A DNA stretch of 35,051 bases, taken from NCBI GenBank assembly GCA_027064405.1, contig JAMOPP010000164.1, positions 1-35,051 on the forward strand, in the 5' to 3' direction. This stretch comes from Desulfurellales bacterium. Lineage in GTDB: Bacteria > Campylobacterota_A > Desulfurellia > Desulfurellales > Hippeaceae. Shown here one piece after another: positions 8,896 through 21,150 of this stretch (position 1 is its first letter; every line of letters starts with the position of its first letter). Both the position numbers and the translations under genes were made by a program. Below the pieces are notes generated by a model. That model did not search any database. It saw only the letters and a program-made list of their open reading frames with translations, and was not told where the DNA came from.

Positions 8896-9777
8896 TTATG
8901 TTTTAGAAAATTTCTTTAATATATCATTTTTAAAAATCTGCATTAGACCTGAGAAAATTATTAACATTCCACCTATTATTTTAAATAGCTCCAAATTATC
9001 ATTAAAAATCAACACTCCAAATGCAACTGCAAAAAACATTTCAAGATAAGATAAAACACTATATTCCACAGCCGGCAATCTTTTTATTGCATTAAACATA
9101 AGTGTTATACCTAAAAATCCGCATACAAAAGCCATTGCGACAAGAATAAGAATATCGTTCTCTACAGTTTTAACATCAAAATCTTTAATAACAAATGGCA
9201 ATACTATTAAACTTCCAAACAAAAATTGATAAAAGCTTCTAACATTAAGGCTCACATTGGACTTTATGGTTCTATTGAAAAAAATAATCATTCCGTAAGT
9301 AAAGCCTGCTAAAATTCCGCAAATTGTTCCGTATAAATCTATACCTTTAAAATGAAAATTAAATTTTAACATAAATAAAATACCCAATACAGACAAAACA
9401 AGAGACAGAACATCAATACTCGTTAAGTTTTCTTTGAGAAATAGAAAAGCGGCAAGTGATGCAAATACAGGTCCCAAATAGAGTAAAAACACTGCATTTG
9501 ACATAGATGTTCTTTGAATTGCTATTATGTAAAATATTACGCTCGCAGATAGTGCTGCCCCGCTTAAAACTAAATTTTTCGAAGGCACTATTTTTAATTC
9601 TTTTATATCTTTTTGCATTACAACAACAAAAAACATAAGCAAAGCCGATATGAATAATCTAAAGAATGTTGTTACAGACGGTGATGTTTGAATATTTTTG
9701 ATAAATATTCCCAAACTGCCCATAAACATAGTGGCGAACAGAGCACTTATATAACCTTTTGTTTTAGAGTTAATCAT
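8896..9777 (-). CDS. EamA/DMT family 10-TM transporter (start trimmed from 9861 to 9777)
   Basis: Multiple TM helices, duplicated EamA-like halves, 'AALSASVIFYIIAIQRTSMSNAVFLLYLGPVFASLAAFLFLKE...'. First 28 ORF residues lack transporter character and overlap a putative terminator; 'MINSKTKGYISALF' is a natural start. Confidence 0.85.
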   Translation of the reverse strand: MINSKTKGYISALFATMFMGSLGIFIKNIQTSPSVTTFFRLFISALLMFFVVVMQKDIKELKIVPSKNLVLSGAALSASVIFYIIAIQRTSMSNAVFLLYLGPVFASLAAFLFLKENLTSIDVLSLVLSVLGILFMLKFNFHFKGIDLYGTICGILAGFTYGMIIFFNRTIKSNVSLNVRSFYQFLFGSLIVLPFVIKDFDVKTVENDILILVAMAFVCGFLGITLMFNAIKRLPAVEYSVLSYLEMFFAVAFGVLIFNDNLELFKIIGGMLIIFSGLMQIFKNDILKKFSKT

Positions 9778-9859
9778 AAAGCGAATTGTATCGATATGGC
9801 ATAAAAATGCAAGTTTCATAAAAAACTTATCGCATAACACAAGATGACATCTATATTGC

Positions 9860-9916
9860 AAAAAAACTGCTTTATCTTTAAATAGGGCGAGTAATCAAAA
9901 ATCTACACAAAGCAGT
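9860..9916 (-). terminator. Putative Rho-independent terminator at the 3' end of the radical SAM gene
   Basis: Minus-strand ACTGCTTT (9916-9909), 35-nt loop, AAAGCAGT (9873-9866), then a run of T (9866-9860). One arm is inside the terminal codons. Long loop lowers confidence. Confidence 0.4.
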
Positions 9917-10943
9917 AAGGGTCTATCGCCAGATAGTCTCCATAATACGCATCCGCCCTGGCTCTGCATCCTCCACAAACATTTATGTATTTGCAAGTTG
10001 AACACTTTTTATTATAAGAATTAAAGTTTCTCATATCCTTGAAAATTTTAGAGTTATGCCAAATATCAAGAAATCCCTTTTCCAAAATATTACCGGCATC
10101 TCTTAAAAAATAACTGCAAGGTTTTACATTTCCCTCATAATTTATGAACGCTATCTTTTGTCCTGCAAGACACCCCTTTGCTCCCCCTGTCGAAAAGCTT
10201 AAATTTCTCCTTGTATAGTCTATATTGTTTTTCCTTGCTTCTATATCGCATACTGCATAATATTCAGGTGCGCAAGTGGGTCTTACGAAGATATCCTTTT
10301 CTTTAAGCTCCATATAAAAATGCCATTTCAATATTTTTTCATAATCTGTTTTTGATATAAGCTCGTCATTTATGTCTGCACCTCGACCGGTTGGGACAAT
10401 CATAAACATATACCATGCACTTGCACCAATTTTTTTTGACAGTCTGTATGTATTTTCTATGTCATTTTGATTTCTTTTTGTAAAAGAAGAATTAACAATA
10501 AAATTTATGCCAAGTTCTTTAAAAATACTTGCCGCTTTTATTGTTTTGTCAAATGCTCCATTAATATGTCTAAAATCATCATGTATCGAACTGCTTGAAC
10601 CGTCTATACTTAAAGATACTATATCTATGTGCCGTTTTATCTCTAAAGCCTTGCTATAATCAACCAATGTTCCGTTTGTAGCAAGACCTACACGCATACC
10701 TTGTGCCCTTATATAATCGGCAATTTCAAAAACATCATTTCTTAAAAGAGGCTCTCCCCCCGTTAACACAACAACAGGCTTAAATTCTTTTGCAATTTCA
10801 TCTATCGTATCTGTTATATTCTTAAATGTTAAAACATCTTTTAACTGCATTGATGCATTTGTTCTGCAGTGTATGCAGTCTAAGTTGCAACGAGGAGTTA
10901 TTTCAAACGCAACCCATTTCAAATCAAAATCGGTTTCCATCAT
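9903..10943 (-). CDS. Radical SAM/SPASM protein, AhbD/NirJ-like (alternative heme biosynthesis-type)
   Basis: 'CNLDCIHC' (CxxxCxxC), 'VVLTGGEPLLR', 'MFMIVPTGRG', 'RPTCAPEYYAVC', 'GCLAGQKIAFINYEGNVKPCSYF', 'CSTCKYINVCGGCRARADAYYGDYLAIDPYC'. Confidence 0.82.
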   Translation of the reverse strand: MMETDFDLKWVAFEITPRCNLDCIHCRTNASMQLKDVLTFKNITDTIDEIAKEFKPVVVLTGGEPLLRNDVFEIADYIRAQGMRVGLATNGTLVDYSKALEIKRHIDIVSLSIDGSSSSIHDDFRHINGAFDKTIKAASIFKELGINFIVNSSFTKRNQNDIENTYRLSKKIGASAWYMFMIVPTGRGADINDELISKTDYEKILKWHFYMELKEKDIFVRPTCAPEYYAVCDIEARKNNIDYTRRNLSFSTGGAKGCLAGQKIAFINYEGNVKPCSYFLRDAGNILEKGFLDIWHNSKIFKDMRNFNSYNKKCSTCKYINVCGGCRARADAYYGDYLAIDPYCFV

Positions 10944-10944
10944 A

Positions 10945-11139
10945 TTAAAACTTCCCGTAGTTCTTTATATCCATAGTGGCGGACGCCTGCCGAGTTGGCA
11001 TTATTACCATATCTTCATCGGTTAATTTCTCTACTCTTCGTGTAGCAATAATTAAATTAATACCGTTTTTTGCAAAAAGCACAGCACAGGATTTCCCTAT
11101 TCCGCTTGATGCACCTGTTATCATAGCTATTTTATTCAT
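10945..11139 (-). pseudogene. Internally deleted short-chain dehydrogenase/reductase remnant (64 aa, in frame)
   Basis: Residues 1-39 'MNKIAMITGASSGIGKSCAVLFAKNGINLIIATRRVEKL' are an SDR N-terminus (TGxxxGIG). The tail 'DMVIMPTRQASATMDIKNYGKF' resembles the C-terminal tail of YdfG-type SDRs. The catalytic S/YxxxK core is absent. Confidence 0.75.
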
Positions 11140-11141
11140 TT

Positions 11142-12977
11142 TTACGGCTCCTTTTTGTAGTCTTCTATCATATGTTTCGAAAACCTAATAACCCTATTCT
11201 TACCTGTATTCTTTGCTCTATACAGTGCCATATCTGCGTATTTTATGGCTTCTTCAAGTTCGCTTGCATCTTCAGGGATAAAAGCACAGCCTACACTTAT
11301 TGTAATTTTTATCTCATTTCCTTCATAAACCACAACATCGGATTCTATAGATTTTCTTAACTCTTCGAGAGATTCTATGGATTTGTTGATTTCCATATCG
11401 GGTAATACAGCCAAAAATTCTTCGCCTCCATATCTAATAATCATATCACTCTTTCTTTTAAATAATATTTTTGTTATATGGCTTACATTTTTTAGCACAA
11501 AATCACCTGCAAGATGTCCGTAAGTATCATTAATTTTTTTAAAATTATCAATATCAATCATTGCAACCGCAATCCTTATTTTGCGCCTTGCTGCTGATGA
11601 CATTAATGTCTGTGATACCTCATTTAGAAATCTTCTATTATGAAGCCCCGTTAGTTCATCTCTTAAGCTTTTCATTTTCAAAGCACTTTCTAAATTCTTA
11701 ACATTTATAGAGTGAGCAACGCTTTTTATAAAATTTTCAAGTAATTTTAGGTTTTCTCTTATATATTCCTGATTTTTTTCATTTGTTATTATGTAAACCA
11801 TACCCACCGTACTCTGATTCGATATTATAGGTATACATAAACAACTTACATTATTATCTATATTGCATTCAACGGTTTTATGCTTTTCTGAAGACTCAAA
11901 GTCCTTTAAGCATTTTTGGAAAAATTCATAATACTTTTTAATTTTATCGCCTTTTTCAAGAACTACATTGAATTTAAAACCAATTTTGCTACATATAATA
12001 TAGTTATCTATAAGAAATTTTTCTTCTAACAGCTCCGCCAACTGCTGATAAATACCGTTTAATGCATCCTGATTTTCTATATTTTCTTTAAAATGCATTA
12101 AGTAGTAGGTGTTTTCTATATACTTATTCGTATTTTTTATAAGCTTTCCCAAACAATCGCCATTTGCCTTCTCAGGAAATTTCATATTTATATCAACATC
12201 ACCCGTAGATAACCTTTTAGAAGCCTCAGACACCCTTTCTATCGAACCTACAATTTTATTCAAAAATATGAACAGTATTAATAAAACCATGCTCGAGAGT
12301 ATTCCGCCTTGCATAATGCTTTCTATTATAGAATTCCTAAGTTCAGTTATTTTTTTTGCTTTTAAAACATCAAATCTCGATTCTATATCTTTTAAATAAA
12401 CACCGCTACCTATAATCCAATTCCAAGTTCTTACCTTTTTAACATATGCAAGTTTTTTGAATTGCTTATCCTTAATACCCGGATAATTCCAATAGTATTC
12501 AATAAATGCACTATTATGAATAGAGAGAGTAGATTGAATTTGCTTAAAAAATGCAGAATGCATTTTATCGCGTATGCCCAAAACATTTTTACCAACTAAA
12601 TCTTCTCTTGGGGGATCAACGAGTAATATTCCACTTTGAGTCATACACCAAACATAGCCCGACTTGCCGTATTTTATGGACTGCAGCTCTTCTATCGCAA
12701 CTTTTTTTGCTTTTTCTTCGCTTATAATTCCCTTTTCGTAAAGATATAAAGATGTATTTACTATATTTTCGGCAACATAAACAGCAGTTTTAATCATATC
12801 TTTATTTTGTTCGTTTATATCTTTCTTTATCTGCGCTATTTCTCTGTTTGTGTTTTTAATTTGAGTATAAAAAAAATATCCGTATCCGAATATTGCCATT
12901 AATAAAAGTCCCAATATGTAAAGCGACAATATTTTGAATCTTAGCGATACATTGTAAAACCTTTTCAGTATTTCCAT
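11142..12977 (-). CDS. Membrane diguanylate cyclase with extracytoplasmic Cache, HAMP, GAF-like and GGDEF domains
   Basis: N-terminal TM; 'YGKSGYVWCMTQSGILLVDPPREDLVGKNV' (sCache); second TM + HAMP 'VSEASKRLSTGDVDINMKF'; 'DELTGLHNRRFL'; 'RKSDMIIRYGGEEFLAVLPD' with GGEEF active site and RxxD I-site. Confidence 0.93.
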   Translation of the reverse strand: MEILKRFYNVSLRFKILSLYILGLLLMAIFGYGYFFYTQIKNTNREIAQIKKDINEQNKDMIKTAVYVAENIVNTSLYLYEKGIISEEKAKKVAIEELQSIKYGKSGYVWCMTQSGILLVDPPREDLVGKNVLGIRDKMHSAFFKQIQSTLSIHNSAFIEYYWNYPGIKDKQFKKLAYVKKVRTWNWIIGSGVYLKDIESRFDVLKAKKITELRNSIIESIMQGGILSSMVLLILFIFLNKIVGSIERVSEASKRLSTGDVDINMKFPEKANGDCLGKLIKNTNKYIENTYYLMHFKENIENQDALNGIYQQLAELLEEKFLIDNYIICSKIGFKFNVVLEKGDKIKKYYEFFQKCLKDFESSEKHKTVECNIDNNVSCLCIPIISNQSTVGMVYIITNEKNQEYIRENLKLLENFIKSVAHSINVKNLESALKMKSLRDELTGLHNRRFLNEVSQTLMSSAARRKIRIAVAMIDIDNFKKINDTYGHLAGDFVLKNVSHITKILFKRKSDMIIRYGGEEFLAVLPDMEINKSIESLEELRKSIESDVVVYEGNEIKITISVGCAFIPEDASELEEAIKYADMALYRAKNTGKNRVIRFSKHMIEDYKKEP

Positions 12978-13044
12978 AAATACTCCCTAAAAAATCGTTG
13001 TTTTTCTATTACTACGCTGATTTATCCAATATAAAAAATTTATA

Positions 13045-14844
13045 TTAAGAATTATTCGCCTCAATAAGTTTGATAAATGCCTCTTTGGAAACCGCTACGC
13101 TCCCAATCTGTTTCATTCTTTTTTTACCCTTTTTTTGCTTCTCCAGCAGTTTTCTTTTCCTTGTGATGTCTCCGCCATAGCATTTTGCCAAAACATCTTT
13201 TCTTAATGCTCCAATCTGTTCTTTGGCTATTATTTTCCCGTTTATTTTTGCTTGAAGTCTAACTTCAAAAAGCTGTTTCGGTATATATTTTTTTAGGGTT
13301 TTAAGCACATCCCTTGCCATTCTGTACGCTTTTTCCTTTGGAACTATCATCGAGAAGGAGTCAACCTCTTTTGAATTTATCATTACTACAAGTTTTGTCA
13401 GGTCGGATTTCTTAAATCCCTCAAAATTGTAATCAAAAGAGGCGTATCCTTTTGACAACGACTTCAGTTTATCATAAAAATCGGTAATAACCTCCGAAAG
13501 AGGAATGGAGTATTTAATTAAAACTCTATCTTGAGAAATGTATGTCATATTTTTTTGATTGCCACGCTTATCCTGAAGAAGCCTTAGTATATTGCCTACA
13601 AATTCTGATGGTGTAATAATTTCAACAATAACAAAAGGTTCATATATACCGGATATCTTCTGTGGCTCAGGAAGTAACGAAGGATTGTATATATCAATGA
13701 CCTCGGAATTTGTTTTCTCAATCCTATATACAACACTTGGGCTTGTAGCAACTACATCCAGATTAAATTCATCTTCAATTCTTTCTTTTGTTATATTCAT
13801 ACTTAGAACGCCCAAAAATCCGCATCTAAATCCGAAACCGAGTGAGTCTGATTTCTCAGGCTCTATTGTTAACGACGCATCGTTGAGCTGAAGTTTTCCG
13901 AGTGCTTCTTTTAAATCTTCATATTTATCCGTATCGGTTGGATAAATACCTGCATAAACAAAGGGTTTAGGCTTTTTAAACCCCTCAAAGGCTTCTTCAC
14001 TTGGGTTATTTTCAAGGGTAATTGTATCGCCTATCAATGCATCTTTTATATTTTTAACATTTGCAATTACATATCCTACGCTTCCTACATCAAGTTTTTC
14101 TATAATTTTCTGCTTTGGTGTGTAAACACCGAGTTCTTCAACCTCAAACACTTTTCCATTTGACATAATCTTGATTTTATCCCCTCTTTTAAGGGAACCT
14201 TCAAAAATTCTTACGGCAAAAACAACTCCTCTGTAGTTGTCATACCAGGAATCTACAACAAGTGCTTTTAACCGAGCAGTGTCGTTTCCTTTAGGATACG
14301 GAATTCTTTTAACGATTGCCTCAAGTATGGTATCTATTCCTATATTTTGTTTTGCGGAAACTTTAAGTGCAGACGATGTGTCTATTCCAATAGCATCCTC
14401 AATCTCATGTTTAGTCTTTTCTATATCAGCTGAAGGTAAATCTATTTTATTAATAACCGGTATTATTTCAAGGTTGTGCTCTATTGCAAGATATGCATTT
14501 GCTATTGTCTGAGCTTCTACCCCCTGTGTTGCATCCACAACAAGCAGGCAGCCTTCGCAGGCAGATAGACTTCTTGAAACCTCGTATCCGAAATCAACAT
14601 GACCTGGTGTGTCTATCATATTCAAATAGTATTTTTCATTATTATGGGTATATTCTATTCTTACTGTTTGAGCCTTTACTGTAATTCCGTGTTTTCTTTC
14701 AACATCAAGACTGTCAAGCACCTGTTCCTTCATCTCTCTTTTGCTTAGTCCGCCTGTATTTTCTATAATTCTGTCTGCAATAGTGCTCTTTCCGTGATCT
14801 ATGTGTGCTATAATTGAAAAATTTCTTATATGTTTTGTATCCAT
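13045..14844 (-). CDS. lepA: Elongation factor 4 (LepA GTPase)
   Basis: 'NFSIIAHIDHGKSTIADRI', 'MIDTPGHVDFGYEVSRSL', 'NKIDLPSAD', 'LGFGFRCGFLGVLSMNI', C-terminal 'KCYGGDITRKRKLLEKQKKGKKRMKQIG'. Confidence 0.98.
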   Translation of the reverse strand: MDTKHIRNFSIIAHIDHGKSTIADRIIENTGGLSKREMKEQVLDSLDVERKHGITVKAQTVRIEYTHNNEKYYLNMIDTPGHVDFGYEVSRSLSACEGCLLVVDATQGVEAQTIANAYLAIEHNLEIIPVINKIDLPSADIEKTKHEIEDAIGIDTSSALKVSAKQNIGIDTILEAIVKRIPYPKGNDTARLKALVVDSWYDNYRGVVFAVRIFEGSLKRGDKIKIMSNGKVFEVEELGVYTPKQKIIEKLDVGSVGYVIANVKNIKDALIGDTITLENNPSEEAFEGFKKPKPFVYAGIYPTDTDKYEDLKEALGKLQLNDASLTIEPEKSDSLGFGFRCGFLGVLSMNITKERIEDEFNLDVVATSPSVVYRIEKTNSEVIDIYNPSLLPEPQKISGIYEPFVIVEIITPSEFVGNILRLLQDKRGNQKNMTYISQDRVLIKYSIPLSEVITDFYDKLKSLSKGYASFDYNFEGFKKSDLTKLVVMINSKEVDSFSMIVPKEKAYRMARDVLKTLKKYIPKQLFEVRLQAKINGKIIAKEQIGALRKDVLAKCYGGDITRKRKLLEKQKKGKKRMKQIGSVAVSKEAFIKLIEANNS

Positions 14845-15244
14845 TAAACCGCCATTTTTTTAAGTTTTAAAATAATATCCTGTTCCAAAATATAGCTTTC
14901 GTACCTCAATTTCTTAAATTGCAAAGAATCGTCTATATTTATCATCTTAAAGAGTTCTTCGAGAACCCTCAATGATTCTTCTATGCGTTTTAAATTAGCA
15001 TAAACAATATCTTCAATACTGTTTCTCACCTTTTCAATATTGCTGTTAATTGTTTTGCCTACATCATTTTTAGTATCTCTAAACAGTATAAAGTCGTTGT
15101 ATCTTTTTTGAATTAACGAAACTTCCGAGCGAATATTCTTAATTTTTCCCGATATCTCTTTATCGTCAAGTATAAATCTTGATATATCTTCGGCAACCCT
15201 TAGTCCTTCCCTTAATCGATTGAGATTTGCATCCGCTATTCTTT

Positions 15245-15269
<25 letters not shown>
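14844..15269 (-). CDS. thiD2: Stand-alone ThiD2-like protein (HMP-phosphate kinase type, related to the N-terminal extension of some ThiE proteins)
   Basis: 'RIADANLNRLREGLRVAEDISRFIL...IRSEVSLI...RDTKNDVGKTI...NLKRIEESLRVLEELFK': hallmark DANLNRxREGLRVxED and RxxESLRxLEE. No TMP synthase domain attached. Confidence 0.75.
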
Positions 15270-19250
<3,981 letters not shown>

Positions 19251-19251
<1 letters not shown>

Positions 19252-20090
19252 TATTTATCCTCCATATAAACCTTTGCTATATTTGCAGCCATTTCCCTTA
19301 TTCTTCTTATATATGTCGTTCTTTCCGCCACACTTATAGCATTTCTGGCATCAAGCAAGTTGAATGTGTGCGAACATTTCATACAATAATCATAGGATGG
19401 TCTAACTAATTTTTCTTTTATGCAGGCTCGTGATTCTTCTTCATACATATCAAAGAGCTTAAACAACATATCCGTATTTGCCGTCTCGAAATTGTATCTT
19501 GAATATTCATATTCATCATACTTATGAACATCACCGTATGTAAATTTATCATTCCATTGCATATCAAAAACATCATCAACCTGCTGAATATACATACCCA
19601 ATCTTTCGGTTCCGTATGTTATCTCAACGGGAATAGGCTTTAAGGAGTAACCGCCAATCTGTTGAAAATATGTAAATTGTGTAACTTCCATACCATCTAA
19701 CCAAACTTCCCATCCAAGTCCCCAAGCCCCAAGAGTTGGAGATTCCCAATTGTCTTCAACAAATCGTATATCGTGCTCATTAAGTTTAATGCCCATTTCT
19801 TCAAGACTCTCCAAATACATATCTTGTATATTCAATGGAGATGGCTTCATTACGACCTGATATTGATAATAGTGCTGTAGTCTATTTGGATTTTCCCCGT
19901 ATCTTCCGTCTGTAGGTCTTCTGCTTGGTGCAACATAAGCAACATTCCAATCCCCTTTATCAAGAGATTTGAGTGCTGTAGCCCAATGAAAAGTACCTGC
20001 CCCTGCCTCCATATCGTAAGGCTGTAAAATAATGCATCCCTTATTTTTCCAAAAATTAGATAAGGTTAATACGATATCTTGATAATTCAT
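19251..20090 (-). CDS. glyQ: Glycyl-tRNA synthetase alpha subunit
   Basis: '[28 protein letters not shown]', '[34 protein letters not shown]', '[24 protein letters not shown]'. Confidence 0.98.
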
Positions 20091-20102
20091 ATCTCCTCCT
20101 TC

Positions 20103-20876
20103 TTAAATATCAAATGAAGCTACCATTGGTGCGTGATCGGATGGTTTTTCTTTGCCTCGTTCATCCGTGTCAATGTAACAATTTGTGCACAAGTTTATAA
20201 GAGGCTTTGAAATCCATATATAATCAATTCTCAGTCCGATATTTCGTTTAAATGAAGATAATCTGTAGTCCCACCAACTGAACTCTTGTTCCTTATTAAA
20301 AAGCCTGAAGGCATCGGTGAAACCCCAATTATAAAAATTTAAAAGAGCCTCTCTCTCTTTGGGATGAAAACCTATTTTTCCCACCATCGAGTTGACATCA
20401 TAAACATCAATCTCCTCTTTTGCAACATTGAAATCTCCGACTATTATTATTTTATCCTTTTCGCTTGAGTAGTTATTTTCAATATATTTTCTGAAACCGT
20501 TTATAAACTCAAGTTTATATCTAAAATTATCACTTTCAGGACTTTTACCGTTGGGGAAATAGGAGTTTATTATGGTTATATCGTTTATTTTTGTTAAAAT
20601 AACCCTTCTTTGCTTATCTTCCTCTTCAAACAGTTTGGTTTTTACTTCATCAAAGGGCTTTTTTGATACCGTAGCAACCCCGTTAAATCTTTTCTGACCG
20701 AATAATGCAATGTTGTAGCCTAAATTCTCAAACTCCTCTTTAGGAAACATTCTATTTTCAACCTTTGTCTCCTGCATACATAAAACATCGCTTTCGTTGT
20801 TTTTTAAAAATTCAACTACATTCTTTATCCTTGCCCTTACCGAATTGACATTCCATGTTACAACTGAAAACTTCAT
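20103..20876 (-). CDS. xthA: Exodeoxyribonuclease III (AP endonuclease)
   Basis: 'TWNVNSVRARI', 'VLCMQETKVE', 'SYFPNGK', 'IIVGDFNVA', 'RIDYIW', 'SDHAPMVASFD'. Confidence 0.96.
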   Translation of the reverse strand: MKFSVVTWNVNSVRARIKNVVEFLKNNESDVLCMQETKVENRMFPKEEFENLGYNIALFGQKRFNGVATVSKKPFDEVKTKLFEEEDKQRRVILTKINDITIINSYFPNGKSPESDNFRYKLEFINGFRKYIENNYSSEKDKIIIVGDFNVAKEEIDVYDVNSMVGKIGFHPKEREALLNFYNWGFTDAFRLFNKEQEFSWWDYRLSSFKRNIGLRIDYIWISKPLINLCTNCYIDTDERGKEKPSDHAPMVASFDI

Positions 20877-20885
20877 TCTTTAAAC

Positions 20886-21149
20886 TCACTTTCTATATTT
20901 TAAATATGCAAACAGGGTGGCAAGTATAATAAGAAAGCCAACACTATTTGCAGCTATTATTACTATATCTTGCCTTAAAAGTCCATAAACAATCCATAAA
21001 ATTAAGCCCAGCATTATTTGTATTATCATAATCGGACTTATGCCCTTAGTTTCTTTTGTTCTTATAATCTTTAAAAATTGAGGCACAAAGCTGAAGGTTG
21101 TAAGCAATGCTGCTGCCACCCCGGTCAAATTAATAATAATCTGATTCAT
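20886..21149 (-). CDS. SemiSWEET/PQ-loop family 3-TM protein
   Basis: 'LTGVAAALLTTFSFVPQFLKIIRTKETKGISPIMIIQIMLGLILWIVYGLLRQDIVIIAANSVGFLIILATLFAYLKYRK': PQ-loop, W/Y and N positions, 87 aa. Confidence 0.88.
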   Translation of the reverse strand: MNQIIINLTGVAAALLTTFSFVPQFLKIIRTKETKGISPIMIIQIMLGLILWIVYGLLRQDIVIIAANSVGFLIILATLFAYLKYRK

Positions 21150-21150
21150 C

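Noticed and set aside
9778-9861. N-terminal 28-residue extension of the DMT transporter ORF
   Set aside because: Sequence MQYRCHLVLCDKFFMKLAFLCHIDTIRF lacks transporter similarity and abuts the putative terminator T-run; start at 9777 is more plausible.
13029-13047. AATATAA/TTATATT palindrome just after lepA
   Set aside because: AT-only short hairpin in AT-rich DNA; no U-tract or GC stem, so not supported as a terminator.
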